Of a DNA stretch of 64,000 nt, positions 1-9,803 are shown in pieces. Within the stretch, counting starts at the first letter, position 1. Each line of letters starts with the position of its first letter. Origin of the DNA: Albimonas marina (lineage in GTDB: Bacteria; Pseudomonadota; Alphaproteobacteria; Rhodobacterales; Rhodobacteraceae); the NCBI RefSeq assembly GCF_029223255.1, contig NZ_JARHUC010000004.1:186001-250000 (forward strand), in the 5' to 3' direction. The notes under the pieces are model-generated. The model did not search any database. It worked only from the letters and a program-made list of their open reading frames with translations, and was not told where the DNA came from. Made by a program: the position numbers and the translations under genes.

Positions 1-38
1 CCTTTCGTTCCCTCCCCGCGGGGCGTAGCCTGCGGGCC

Positions 39-2492
39 ATGGACGCCGCCCCCTCGCCCGATCCCAGCCTGCTGCCGCCCCGCTTCGCCGACTGGTTCGC
101 GCGGCAGGGCTGGGCGCCGCATCCCCACCAGCTGGCGCTGCTGGAGAACGCCCGCCTGGGCGGGGCCGACCTGCTGGTGGCGCCGACGGGCGGCGGCAAG
201 ACGCTGGCGGGGTTCCTGCCCTCCTTGGTCGCGCTGGAGGGGCAGCCGCGGCCGGGGCTGCACACCCTCTACGTCTCGCCCCTCAAGGCGCTCGCCGCCG
301 ACATCCGCCGCAACCTCCAGCGGCCGATCGAGGAGATGGGCCTGACCGTGCGGGTCGAGGACCGCACCGGCGACACCAAGCAGTCCGCCCGCCGCCGCCA
401 GCGCGCCGACCCGCCCCAGATCCTGCTGACCACGCCCGAGAGCCTGGCGCTGCTGCTGTCCTACGAGGACGCGCCGCGCATCTTCGCCGGCCTCAGCCGC
501 GTGATCGTGGACGAGGCGCATGCGCTGGCCGAATCCAAGCGCGGCGACCAGCTGATGCTGGGGCTCGCCCGCCTGCGCAGCCTCTCGCCCGGCCTGACCG
601 TCGCGGGCCTCTCGGCCACGGTCGAGGATCCCGCGAAGCTGGGCCGCTGGCTCTCGCCCGCCGGCTGCCGGGTGCTGGCGGCCGATCCGGGGCCCGAGCC
701 CGACATCGCCATGCTGGCCTCGCAGACTCCGCCGCCCTGGTACGGCCAGGGCGGCCGTTACGCCGCGGCCGAGGTCATGGACCTGATCCGCCGCCACCGC
801 ACCACGCTGATCTTCCACAACACCCGCGCCCAGGCGGAGCTGTTCTTCCAGGCCCTCTGGTCCGTCAACGACGACGTCCTGCCCATCGCCATCCACCATG
901 GCTCGCTGGACCGCGAGACCCGCGTGCGGGTCGAGGCGGCGATGGCCGAGGGCGCCCTGCGCGCCGTGGTCTGCACCGGGACGCTGGACCTCGGGATCGA
1001 CTGGGGCGACGTGGACCTGGTGGTGCAGGTGGGCGCGCCCAAGAACGTCAAGCGGCTGGTGCAGCGGATCGGACGCGCAAACCACCGCTACAACGCCCCC
1101 TCCCGCGCCCTGATCGTGCCCGCGAACCGCTTCGAGGTGCTGGAGTGCCAGGCCGCCCTCGAGGCCGTGCGCGAACACGACCTGGACGGAGAGGCCGAAC
1201 GCCGCCCCTCCCTGGACGTCCTCTGCCAGCACATCCTGGCGACGGCCTGCGCCGGGCCGTTCCAGCCGGATGCGCTGTTCGCCGAGGTGCGCCTTGCCGG
1301 CCCCTACGCCGACCTGACGCGGGCCGACTTCGACGCCTGCCTCGAATTCTGCGCCACCGGCGGCTACGCGCTCGCCGCCTACGACCGCTGGAAGCGGCTG
1401 GTCGAGGGGCCGGACGGCGCCTTCCGCCTGCGCGATCCCCGCCTGACCCGGCCGATCCGCATGAACCTCGGGACCATCGTCGGCACGGAAACCCTCGGCG
1501 TGCGCCTCAAGGGCAAGCGCGGCGGCGGGCCGAAGCTGGGCGAGGTCGAGGAGGACTTCGCCGCCAACCTCTCCCCCGGGGACACCTTCCTGATCGGCGG
1601 CGAGGTGGTGCGCTTCGAGTCGATCCGCGAACTGACGCTCGAGGTCTCCCGCGCCCCCGGCCGCAAGCCCAAGATCGCGGTGTTCGGCGGCTCCAAGTTC
1701 TCCACCTCCACGCTGCTGTCGAACCGGGTGATGGACCTGCTGCAAAGCCCCGAGCGCTGGTCCACCCTCCCCCCCGCCGTCGAAAGCTGGCTGCGCCTGC
1801 AGGCCGACCGCTCCGAGATCCCCCCGCGCGAGGGCCTGCTGGTCGAGACCTTCGGGCGACGCGACCGCTTCGGCGAGGGCCGCCATCACCTCTGCGCCTA
1901 CGGCTTCGCCGGCCGCAACGCCCACCAGACCCTGGGCCTGCTGCTGACCCGGCGGATGGAGGCCGCGGGCCTCGCGCCCCTGGGCTTCGTCTCCTCGGAC
2001 TACGCCCTGCTGGTCTGGGGGCTGGAGGAGGTGACGGACCCCGCCCCCCTCTTCGAACCCCAGGGCCTGCGCGACGGGCTGGAAACCTGGCTCGGCGACA
2101 ACGCCGTGATGAAGCGCACGTTCCGCAACGCCGCCATCATCGCCGGGCTGATCGAGCGCAACCAGCCCGGCGGGCGCAAGTCGGGCCGGCAGGCGACCTT
2201 CTCCTCCGACATCCTCTACGACACCCTGCGCCGCTACGATCCCGATCACCTGATGATGCGCATCACCCGCGAGGAGGCGATGCGCGGCCTGGTCGACTTC
2301 GACCGGATCGAGGAGATGCTGACCCGCGCCGCCGGCCGCATCCGACACGTCCGCGCCGAGGGCGTCACGCCTCTGGCGGCGCCCCTCCTGCTCGAGGTCG
2401 GCAAGGTGCCGATCAAGGGCGAGGGCTCGGAGCGGCTGGTCGAAGGCGAGGCGGCGGCGCTGATGGCCGAGGCGGGGCTCGATCCGCTCTGA
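39..2492 (+). CDS. Ligase-associated DEXH-box DNA helicase (Lhr-like)
   Basis: Superfamily 2 ATP-dependent helicase of the Lhr-core group that in many proteobacteria sits with an ATP-dependent DNA ligase and a PdeM-type phosphoesterase and is thought to act in DNA repair. The 817-residue product shows Walker A APTGGGKT (about residues 48-55), a DEAH box (about 158-161), the SAT motif in GLSATV (about 190) and motif VI QRIGRANH (about 342); the C-terminal half fits the Lhr winged-helix and DUF4011-like part. Length fits the family. No ligase or phosphoesterase follows; the next gene is convergent, so partners, if any, lie upstream of the window. The start at 39 is the first ATG but only 38 upstream bases are visible. 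Confidence 0.9.
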   Translation: MDAAPSPDPSLLPPRFADWFARQGWAPHPHQLALLENARLGGADLLVAPTGGGKTLAGFLPSLVALEGQPRPGLHTLYVSPLKALAADIRRNLQRPIEEMGLTVRVEDRTGDTKQSARRRQRADPPQILLTTPESLALLLSYEDAPRIFAGLSRVIVDEAHALAESKRGDQLMLGLARLRSLSPGLTVAGLSATVEDPAKLGRWLSPAGCRVLAADPGPEPDIAMLASQTPPPWYGQGGRYAAAEVMDLIRRHRTTLIFHNTRAQAELFFQALWSVNDDVLPIAIHHGSLDRETRVRVEAAMAEGALRAVVCTGTLDLGIDWGDVDLVVQVGAPKNVKRLVQRIGRANHRYNAPSRALIVPANRFEVLECQAALEAVREHDLDGEAERRPSLDVLCQHILATACAGPFQPDALFAEVRLAGPYADLTRADFDACLEFCATGGYALAAYDRWKRLVEGPDGAFRLRDPRLTRPIRMNLGTIVGTETLGVRLKGKRGGGPKLGEVEEDFAANLSPGDTFLIGGEVVRFESIRELTLEVSRAPGRKPKIAVFGGSKFSTSTLLSNRVMDLLQSPERWSTLPPAVESWLRLQADRSEIPPREGLLVETFGRRDRFGEGRHHLCAYGFAGRNAHQTLGLLLTRRMEAAGLAPLGFVSSDYALLVWGLEEVTDPAPLFEPQGLRDGLETWLGDNAVMKRTFRNAAIIAGLIERNQPGGRKSGRQATFSSDILYDTLRRYDPDHLMMRITREEAMRGLVDFDRIEEMLTRAAGRIRHVRAEGVTPLAAPLLLEVGKVPIKGEGSERLVEGEAAALMAEAGLDPL

Positions 2493-2531
2493 CCCCGCCC
2501 GCCTTCCTGGCGGCCCCCGAACCGGGCGCCC

Positions 2532-4148
2532 TCAGCGCACCGCCTCGCGCTTGACCGAGAGGCCGGCGGCCTCGCGGTCCCAGACGTCGGGGGTCAGGCC
2601 CTGCCGGCGCAGCTCGGCCTTCTGGATCTTCAGCGTGGGGGTCTTGGGCAGCGCCTCCATCACCCGGAAGAACCGCGGGACCATGTAGTGGGGCATCCGC
2701 TCCCGCGCGAAGGCGAGCAGCTCGGCCGGGTCCACGCTCGCCCCCGCGGCGGAGACCACCGCCACCAGCACGTCGTCCTCGCCATGCTCCGAGGTCACCG
2801 CCACGGCGGCGCATTCGGCGACGGACGGGTGGGCCTGGATCTCGATCTCCACCTCGAAGGAGGAGATGTTCTCCCCCCGCCTGCGGATCGCGTCCTTGAT
2901 CCGGTCGACGTAGAAGAAATTCCCCTCCGCGTCCCGCCGCAGGGCGTCGCCGGTGTGGAACCAGCCGTTGCGCCAGGCGCCCGCGGTCGCCTCCGGGTTC
3001 TTGTGGTAGCCCGAGCAGAACACCCACGGATCGTCCGAGCGCAGGATCAGCTCGCCCACCGCGCCGACGGGCAGCTCCTCGTCGTTCGCATCCACGATCC
3101 GCGCCTCCATCCCGGGGCGCGCGCGCCCGCAGGTTCCGGGAACCTCGGGGTTGATCTGGGTGATGATCGGGGAGGCCGTCTCCGACATGTTGAAGACGGA
3201 GTAGAAGTCGAGCCCCACGCGCCGGCACAGCGCCTCGGACTCCGCGTTCGAGGGCGCCAGCAGCGCCAGCCGCAGGGGGGTGCGGATCTCGTCCTCGCTG
3301 CGGGGGAGCTTGGCGAGGAAGGTCGCGATGGTGCCCATCATCACCGCGAAGGTCGCCCCGGTGCGGCGCACGTCGCTCCAGAACGTGTCGGTGCGGAAGC
3401 GGTCCAGCACGGCGATCGAGCCGCCGGTCGCCAGCGCCCAGGCGATCTTGGCCATGCCGGTGATGTGGAAAAGGGGCGTGTGCACCAGCCCCCGGTCGCC
3501 CGCGCCCGTGGTGGGGAAGGACACCCGCGCCCCGGTGTTGATCTGCACGTAGGAGGCCAGCACCGCCTTCGACGGCCCCGTGGTGCCCGAGGTGAACAGG
3601 ATCGTCTGCACGTCCCAGGGCTCGATCGGCCGCTCGAGCGCCGGCGCCTCGGTCCCCGAGCCGGACGAGAGCGCCGCCTCCGGCAGCACCGTCAGCCCCG
3701 GCGCCGGCGCCTCGGCCGGGCCGTCGAGCGCGATGATCGTGCGCAGCGGCCCCGTGTCCACGTCCGCCAGCCGCGGCAGCATCGCGGCGTGGCAGACCAT
3801 CACCGACGCGTCGGCGAGGTGCAGCACATGCTCCAGCAGCCCGCCCTTGTAGGCGGTGTTCATCGGCACGAAGACCGCGCCCAGGTGGTTGACCGCCAGC
3901 CACAGGCGCACGGGCGCGGGGCCGTTCTCGAGCCAGGACAGCACGTGGTCGCCCTGCCGGACCCCCAGCGCGTGCAGGGCGTTCGCCGTCTCCAGCGTCT
4001 TGCGGCGCAGGTCGGCCCAGGTCCAGTCGGGCTCGTCGCCGCCGAAGACGGCGAAGGGCGCGTCGGGCGTGCGCTCGGCGTGCAGGTCCAGAAGGTGGCG
4101 GAAGACGCAGTCCTCGCGGGGCGGGATGCGGCGCGCGACGTCGGTCAT
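2532..4148 (-). CDS. AMP-forming acyl-CoA ligase
   Basis: Cytoplasmic ANL-superfamily enzyme that activates a carboxylic acid with ATP and transfers it to CoA. The 538-residue product has the P-loop-like TSGTTGPSK (about residue 185), the hinge region GWFHTGD, the RRGENISSFEVE segment and a C-terminal lysine region (TLKIQK). Overall layout resembles the CaiC/crotonobetaine-carnitine CoA ligase branch, but the acid cannot be told from sequence. The ATG at 4148 follows AAAGGACCGGGCC. It lies 97 bases downstream of the biotin-dependent carboxylase on the same strand, which suggests that the ligase makes the acyl-CoA that the carboxylase or a linked beta-oxidation step uses. Confidence 0.85.
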   Translation of the reverse strand: MTDVARRIPPREDCVFRHLLDLHAERTPDAPFAVFGGDEPDWTWADLRRKTLETANALHALGVRQGDHVLSWLENGPAPVRLWLAVNHLGAVFVPMNTAYKGGLLEHVLHLADASVMVCHAAMLPRLADVDTGPLRTIIALDGPAEAPAPGLTVLPEAALSSGSGTEAPALERPIEPWDVQTILFTSGTTGPSKAVLASYVQINTGARVSFPTTGAGDRGLVHTPLFHITGMAKIAWALATGGSIAVLDRFRTDTFWSDVRRTGATFAVMMGTIATFLAKLPRSEDEIRTPLRLALLAPSNAESEALCRRVGLDFYSVFNMSETASPIITQINPEVPGTCGRARPGMEARIVDANDEELPVGAVGELILRSDDPWVFCSGYHKNPEATAGAWRNGWFHTGDALRRDAEGNFFYVDRIKDAIRRRGENISSFEVEIEIQAHPSVAECAAVAVTSEHGEDDVLVAVVSAAGASVDPAELLAFARERMPHYMVPRFFRVMEALPKTPTLKIQKAELRRQGLTPDVWDREAAGLSVKREAVR

Positions 4149-4245
4149 GGCCCGGTCCTTTGCTGGCGAGGCCCCGCCGGGGGCGGGTCGGGCGGGGCCG
4201 GATGGGGGCGGCGGGCCGCGCCCGGCGCGGGGCGCGGCCGAAGGG

Positions 4246-7200
4246 TCACCAGGTGTCGATGTAGCGGTGCTTCTTCTCGGTCCGCGGCGGGACCGGGGGC
4301 AGGCGGCGCAGGCCGTTGACGATCCAGGCGCGGGTGGCGGCGGGGTCGATCACGTCGTCCACCCCGCCCCCCACCACCGCGTTCACCGCGCGCGCCGTCT
4401 CGTAGGCCTCGGCGACGCGGCGGTCGAACTCGGCCTTGCGCTCGGCCGGGTCGGTCATCGCGGCCAGCTCGTTGCGGAAGCCCAGCTTCACCGAGCCCTC
4501 GATGTTCATGCCCGCGAACTCGGCCGTGGGCCAGGCGACGGTCATGAAGCCCACCAGCGTCCCCGCCCCGCACATCGCCTGCGCGCCCAGCCCGTAGGCC
4601 TTGCGCACGATGATGGTGAACAGCGGCGTGGTCATGTTCGCGCCCACGTTGAACAGCCGCGCGCAGTGGCGCACCAGCGCCGTGCGCTCGTGATCCGGGC
4701 CCACCATGATGCCGGGGCAGTCGACCAGGCTGATCACCGGGATGTCGAAGGCGTCGCACAGCTGCAGGAACCGCGCCCCCTTGTCGGAGCCGTCCGAGTC
4801 CACCGCCCCCGACAGGTGGTGGGGGTTGTTGGCGATCACCCCCATCGGCCGCCCCTCGACCCGGATCAGGGCGGTGATGATGCCGATCCCGAACTTCTCC
4901 CGGATCTCGAGCACCGAGCCCTCGTCCGCGATCAGGTTGATCACGTCGCGCATCTCGTAGAGGCGGGTGCGCTTCTCGGGCACCACGTGGCGCAGGCGGC
5001 GCTGGTCGGGGGCGGTCCATTCGTCGATCGGACCCTGGAAGTAGGAGAGGTATTTCTTGGCGACCGCGACCGCCTCGGCCTCGTCCTTCACCAGGATGTC
5101 CACCACGCCGTTGGGCACCTGGAAGGACATCGGCCCGACCTCCTCGGGCGTGTAGATGCCCAGGCCCCCGCCCTCGATCATCGCGGGCCCGCCCATGGCG
5201 ATGGTCGAGGCCTCGGTCGCGATGATCACGTCGCAGCAGGCCAGAAGCGCCGTGTTGCCCGCGAAGCAGCGCCCGTTGTTCACCCCCACCATCGGCACCA
5301 GGCCAGAGAGGGAGGAGAAGGTGGTGAAGGTGGTCACGTCCAGCGCCACCCGCGGCCCGTCGACGTCGTCGCCCGGCCGTCCCCCGCCGCCTTCCGAGAA
5401 CAGCACCACCGGCAGGCGGAAGCGATGCGCGAGCTCGAACATCCGGTCCTGCTTGTAGTGGTTCTTGCGCCCCTGGGTGCCCGCCAGCACCGTGTAGTCG
5501 TAGGCCACCACGATGGCGCGGGACCGGTCGTCGGAGAACTTGTCCCCGTTGATCGAGCCGGTGCCCGCCACCACGCCGTCCGCGGGCGTGGTCCGGCGCA
5601 GCGTTTCCATGTCGTGGCGGGAGTGGCGGTGCGCCACGATCAGAGGCCAGTATTCGGAGAAGGAGCCCTCGTCGAACAACTCGTCGATGCTCTCGCGCAG
5701 CATCCGGAAGCCGCGGGCGCGGCGCTTGGCGACCGCCTCGGGGCGGTTCTCGTCGAGCGTGTAGGCGTGGCGGTCGATGGCTTCCTGGAGGTCGGCGCGG
5801 ATGTGGTCGAGGTCGATCTCCTCGGCCGCGTCGGCGGCGGCGCCGGCCTCGACCTCGGCCTCCTCGAGATAGACGATGGGCCAGCCCTCGCGGACCACGT
5901 CGCCGGGCTTCATGGTGACTTCGCGCACGATGCCCGAGCGGTCGGCGACGATCACGTGCTCCATCTTCATCGCCTCGACCAGGGCCACCTGGCGGCCGGC
6001 CCAGACCGCCTCGCCGGGCTCCACGTCGATGGTCACGATGGTGCCCTGCATGGGGGCGACGAGGCCCACCGCGCCGTCCTTGGTGGGCGGACCGGCGTCG
6101 ACCGCCGCCGCGCCCGCGGCCTTGGCGGCGGCGTCGTGGGCGAAGAGCGCGAGCGGATCCTCCCGGTCGATCCGCGCGCCGGCGTAGCCGTCGCCGGCGG
6201 CGGGCGCGGCGGCTTCGGGCGCGGCCTCGGCCGCCTCCTGCTCCAGCGCGGCGGCCGCGAGGCCCGCGATCTCCTCGTCCACCCAGCGGGTGTGGGCGCG
6301 GCCGGCCAGCACGTCGGGATGCGCCAGGATCGCGCGCAGCAGGCCCTTGTTGGCGCGCACCCCCTCCAGCCGGAACTCCGCCAGCGCCCGCTCGGCGCGG
6401 CGGGCGGCGGCCTCGAACCCGCCCGCGGGAGCGTGGGCGATCACCTTGGCGAGCAGCGAGTCGTAGAGCCCGCTGGTGCGATAGCCGCGGTAGCCGAAGC
6501 CGTCGACGCGGATCCCGGGCCCGGTCGGGGGCTCGTAGGTCTCGATCAGGCCGCCGCCCGGGCGCACCGCGCCGTCGGCGCCGATGGTCTCGAGGTTCAC
6601 CCGGGTCTGCACCGCCCAGCCCCGCGGAACCGCGGCCGCGGGATCGTCCAGGCCCAGCTCCGCCAGGCTCGCCCCGTCGGCCACCTTCAGCTGCGTCTGC
6701 ACCAGGTCGACGCCGGTCACCGCCTCGGTCACCGTATGCTCGACCTGCAGGCGGGCGTTGGCCTCGATGAAGACGAAGGGCAGGGCGCCGGGGCGGCCGG
6801 TGGCGTCCACCAGGAACTCGAACGTGCCCAGGTTGAGGTAGTCGACGCTGCGCGCGATGCGCAGGGCGGCGTCCAGGATCTCCTCCCGCAGGCCGGGGTC
6901 GAGGCCGGGGGCGGGGGCGATTTCGACGATCTTCTGGTAACGCCGCTGGATCGAGCATTCCCGCTCGCCCAGGTGGGCGACGGCGCCGTGGCGGTCGCCG
7001 ACGATCTGCACCTCGACATGGCGGGCGCGGGGAATGAACGCCTCGACGTAGAGCTCGGGGCGCCCGAAGGCCAGCCGCGCCTCGGAGGTGCAGCGGGCGT
7101 AGGCCTCCTCGACCTCCGCCTCGCTCAGCACGGCGCGCGAGCCCCGGCCCCCGCCGCCGCCCACCGCCTTGATCATCATCGCGCCGCCGGGGCCGAGATC

Positions 7201-7644
7201 GGCGAGGAAGGCGCGCGCCTCCTCCAGCGTCACGGGGCGGTCGATGCCGGCGTTGACCGGCGCGCCGGCGGCGACGGCGGCTTGGCGGGCGCGGGCCTTG
7301 TCGCCGAAGAGATCGAGCTGCGCCGGCGTCGGCCCTACGAAGACCAGGCCTGCGTCCGCGCAGGCGGCGGCGAAGTCGGCCCGCTCGGCGAGGAAGCCGT
7401 AGCCGGGATGGACCGCGTCGCAGCCGGCCTCCTTCGCCGCGGCGATCACCGCGGCGACGTCGAGATAGGCGGCCGGCCCCTGGCCGGGCAGGGTCACGGC
7501 GGCGTCGGCGCGCCGCACGTGCAGGCTGTCGGCGTCGTCCTGGGGGTGGACGGTCGCCGTGCGCAGGCCGAGGTCGCGGGCCGCGGTCGCGATGCGGATG
7601 GCGATCTCGCCGCGGTTGGCGATCATCAGCGCGGACATGCTCAT
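4246..7644 (-). CDS. Single-chain biotin-dependent acyl-CoA carboxylase (BC-BCCP-CT)
   Basis: A 1132-residue protein that unites all parts of a biotin-dependent carboxylase. The N-terminal biotin carboxylase (about 1-450) has an ATP-grasp glycine loop KAVGGGGGRGS and the NARLQVEH motif; a biotinyl domain carries EAMKMEH with the biotinylated lysine near residue 561; the C-terminal half (about 605-1132) is an AccD/PccB-like carboxyltransferase with GGxGxGPG-like glycine-rich loops and GVNNGRCFAGN. I chose the ATG at 7644 (MSMSALMIANRGEIAIRI) because AGGAG stands upstream and the homology starts there; an upstream in-frame ATG at 7716 adds only low-complexity arginine-rich residues. Similar fused enzymes include the long-chain acyl-CoA carboxylase of mycobacteria; the substrate here is unknown. 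Confidence 0.9.
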   Translation of the reverse strand: MSMSALMIANRGEIAIRIATAARDLGLRTATVHPQDDADSLHVRRADAAVTLPGQGPAAYLDVAAVIAAAKEAGCDAVHPGYGFLAERADFAAACADAGLVFVGPTPAQLDLFGDKARARQAAVAAGAPVNAGIDRPVTLEEARAFLADLGPGGAMMIKAVGGGGGRGSRAVLSEAEVEEAYARCTSEARLAFGRPELYVEAFIPRARHVEVQIVGDRHGAVAHLGERECSIQRRYQKIVEIAPAPGLDPGLREEILDAALRIARSVDYLNLGTFEFLVDATGRPGALPFVFIEANARLQVEHTVTEAVTGVDLVQTQLKVADGASLAELGLDDPAAAVPRGWAVQTRVNLETIGADGAVRPGGGLIETYEPPTGPGIRVDGFGYRGYRTSGLYDSLLAKVIAHAPAGGFEAAARRAERALAEFRLEGVRANKGLLRAILAHPDVLAGRAHTRWVDEEIAGLAAAALEQEAAEAAPEAAAPAAGDGYAGARIDREDPLALFAHDAAAKAAGAAAVDAGPPTKDGAVGLVAPMQGTIVTIDVEPGEAVWAGRQVALVEAMKMEHVIVADRSGIVREVTMKPGDVVREGWPIVYLEEAEVEAGAAADAAEEIDLDHIRADLQEAIDRHAYTLDENRPEAVAKRRARGFRMLRESIDELFDEGSFSEYWPLIVAHRHSRHDMETLRRTTPADGVVAGTGSINGDKFSDDRSRAIVVAYDYTVLAGTQGRKNHYKQDRMFELAHRFRLPVVLFSEGGGGRPGDDVDGPRVALDVTTFTTFSSLSGLVPMVGVNNGRCFAGNTALLACCDVIIATEASTIAMGGPAMIEGGGLGIYTPEEVGPMSFQVPNGVVDILVKDEAEAVAVAKKYLSYFQGPIDEWTAPDQRRLRHVVPEKRTRLYEMRDVINLIADEGSVLEIREKFGIGIITALIRVEGRPMGVIANNPHHLSGAVDSDGSDKGARFLQLCDAFDIPVISLVDCPGIMVGPDHERTALVRHCARLFNVGANMTTPLFTIIVRKAYGLGAQAMCGAGTLVGFMTVAWPTAEFAGMNIEGSVKLGFRNELAAMTDPAERKAEFDRRVAEAYETARAVNAVVGGGVDDVIDPAATRAWIVNGLRRLPPVPPRTEKKHRYIDTW

Positions 7645-7783
7645 CGGGGGGCTCCTGTGGTCGCGGCGCGGGAGGCGTCGCCGGAAAGGGAGGGGCGCGC
7701 GCAGGGGCTCGCGCACGGGCCCGCGAGGGGGCCGCGCGGCAGGGCCGCGCCGGGCGGGGCGCGCCGCCGGTCGGGCCGGGGCG

Positions 7784-8809
7784 TCACGCGGGGCGCCCCG
7801 TGGGCAGGGGATCGGGCGTGGCGGCGGCCTCGGCCCGCCGCGGCGCGCCCTCCGCCGTCAGCAGGTGGCAGCGCGCCCAGGCGTCCGGCGCGGTGACGAC
7901 GACCTCCGGGTCCGTCTCGCTGCAGGGCGCGAAGGCGTGCGGGCAGCGCGGATGGAACCGGCAGCCAGACGGCGGCGACAGGGCCGAGCCGATCTCGCCA
8001 TGGATCACGTCGCTGGCCGGCGGCCGGTCCGGGTCGGGATGCGGGGCCGAGGCCAGCAGCGCCTGCGTGTAGGGGTGGCGCGGCGCGCCGAACACCGTCT
8101 CGGTCGGCCCCTGCTCGACCATCGCGCCCAGGTACATCACCCCCGTCTCGTGGGAGAAATGCTCCACCAGCGCCAGGTCGTGGGCGATGATCAGGTAGGC
8201 GAGGCCGAACTCCTCCTGGATGTCCGACAGCAGGTTCAGGATCTGCGCCCGGATCGAGACGTCGAGCGCCGAGGTCGGCTCGTCCAGCACCAGCGCCTTG
8301 GGCCGCAGCGCCAGGGCGCGGGCGATGGCGATGCGCTGGCGCTGCCCGCCGGAGAACTCGTGCGGATAAAGCCGCGCGGCGCCCCGGGGCAGGCCGACGA
8401 CGTCCAGCGCCTCCTCCACCCGGCGCGTCGCCTCCGCCCGGCTCATGCGGTTGTGGGCCAGCAGCGGCTCGGACACGATGCGCCCCACCCGCAGGCGGGG
8501 GTTGAGCGAGGAATAGGGGTCCTGGAACACCGCCTGCACCTCGCTGCGGAACTCCTTCAGCGCGCTCCCCGACAGGGCGGAGACGGCGCGCCCCTGGTAG
8601 ATCACCTCGCCGGAGGTCGGGCGTTCGAGCAGCAGCATCAGCTTGGCGACCGTGGTCTTGCCGCAGCCGCTCTCGCCGACCAGGGCGAAGGTGCGCCCCG
8701 GCTCGATCCCGAAGCTCACGTCCTCGACCGCGTGGACGAGGCCGGCGCGGGAGAACAGGCCGCCCCCCACCTCGAACCGCTTCACCAGCCGGCGCGCTTC
8801 AAACAGCAT
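7784..8809 (-). CDS. Dipeptide/oligopeptide ABC transporter ATPase, DppF/OppF type
   Basis: Cytoplasmic ATP-binding subunit of a peptide/nickel-type importer, 341 residues. It shows Walker A GESGCGKTT, the signature SGGQRQR, Walker B LVLDEPTSALD and the C-terminal oligopeptide-transporter extension with cysteines (CRFHPRCPHAF, about 265-275) typical of DppD/DppF proteins. Its start overlaps the end of the preceding ATPase by 11 bases, so the two ATPases are co-translated. It closes a transporter operon in the order binding protein, two permeases, two ATPases, followed by the carboxylase and CoA ligase genes. Substrate class is inferred only from the family. Confidence 0.92.
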   Translation of the reverse strand: MLFEARRLVKRFEVGGGLFSRAGLVHAVEDVSFGIEPGRTFALVGESGCGKTTVAKLMLLLERPTSGEVIYQGRAVSALSGSALKEFRSEVQAVFQDPYSSLNPRLRVGRIVSEPLLAHNRMSRAEATRRVEEALDVVGLPRGAARLYPHEFSGGQRQRIAIARALALRPKALVLDEPTSALDVSIRAQILNLLSDIQEEFGLAYLIIAHDLALVEHFSHETGVMYLGAMVEQGPTETVFGAPRHPYTQALLASAPHPDPDRPPASDVIHGEIGSALSPPSGCRFHPRCPHAFAPCSETDPEVVVTAPDAWARCHLLTAEGAPRRAEAAATPDPLPTGRPA

Positions 8810-9803
8810 CGGCGGTCTCCGTCTCGTTCAGCCAGCAGGCCGAGGTCTGGCCGCCGGGCAGGGCGAACTCCGGCGGATAGGCCGCGTCGCATTTCGGCAT
8901 CCGCCGGGGGCAGCGCGGCGCGAAGCGGCAGCCCTTCGGCAGCGCCAGCAGGTCCGGGGGCTGGCCGCCGAGCGCGTAGAGCCGGCGGCGCCGCGCCCCC
9001 AGCCGCGGGATCGAGTCGAGCAGCGCCTGGGTGTAGGGATGCGCGGGGCTCTTGAAGATCGCCCGCGCCGGGCCCTGCTCGACGATGCGGCCCGCGTACA
9101 TCACCGCCACCCGGTCGCAGATCGAGGCGGCGACGCCCATGTCGTGGGTGATCAGCACGATGGCCACGCCCGTCTCGCGCTGGATCTCGCGGTAGAGCTC
9201 GATCATCTTCACCTGGATGGTGACGTCGAGGTTCGAGGTCGGCTCGTCCGCGATCATCACCTCCGGCGCGCAGGCGATGGCCATGGCCGAGACCGCGCGC
9301 TGGCGCATGCCGCCCGAGAACTGGTGGGGATAGTCGTCCAGCCGCCGCTCGGGCGAGGGGATGCGCACCCGTCCCAGCGCCTCGGCCGCCTTCGCCCGCG
9401 TCTCGCGCAGGGTGCGGGTGATGCGGTGGTGGCGCAGGGGGGAGCCGACCTGGTCGCCGATGGTGAACACCGGGTTGAGCGAGGTCATCGGGTCCTGGGT
9501 GACCATCGACAGCCGCCGCCCCCGCCAGTCGCGGGCGAGCTCGCGCTCCGAGAGCGTGGTCAGGTCCACGCCCCCCACCCGGACCGAGCCGCGCGCGATG
9601 CGCCCCGCCGGCCGGGGCAGCAGGCGCAGGATCGACAGGCAGGTCATCGACTTGCCCGATCCGCTCTCGCCCACGATGCCCAGGGTCTCGCCCTTGGCCA
9701 CCTCGAAGCTGACGCCGTCGACCGGGCGCAGGGCGCCGCGCCGCAGGCGCAGCTCGACGATCAGGTCCTCGACCTTCAGGGCGGGGTCCGCGTGCAGGGT
9801 CAA
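8799..9803 (-). CDS. Dipeptide/oligopeptide ABC transporter ATPase, DppD/OppD type
   Basis: First ATPase of the transporter, 334 residues, with Walker A GESGSGKS, signature FSGGMRQR, Walker [12 protein letters not shown] and the C-terminal cysteine-containing extension ([14 protein letters not shown]). The likely start is TTG at 9803, which overlaps the stop TGA of the upstream permease; GGAGGA lies about 8 bases before it inside the permease gene. A much longer open frame continues upstream in this frame, but it is only the shadow of the permease gene. Coupled translation through the overlapping stop and start is likely. Confidence 0.9.
   Translation of the reverse strand: MTLHADPALKVEDLIVELRLRRGALRPVDGVSFEVAKGETLGIVGESGSGKSMTCLSILRLLPRPAGRIARGSVRVGGVDLTTLSERELARDWRGRRLSMVTQDPMTSLNPVFTIGDQVGSPLRHHRITRTLRETRAKAAEALGRVRIPSPERRLDDYPHQFSGGMRQRAVSAMAIACAPEVMIADEPTSNLDVTIQVKMIELYREIQRETGVAIVLITHDMGVAASICDRVAVMYAGRIVEQGPARAIFKSPAHPYTQALLDSIPRLGARRRRLYALGGQPPDLLALPKGCRFAPRCPRRMPKCDAAYPPEFALPGGQTSACWLNETETADAV

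Noticed and set aside
3856-7896. A 1346-codon open frame on the plus strand
   Set aside because: It runs antisense over the carboxylase gene; the product is rich in Arg, Gly, Ala and His with no fold, a usual artefact of GC-rich DNA.
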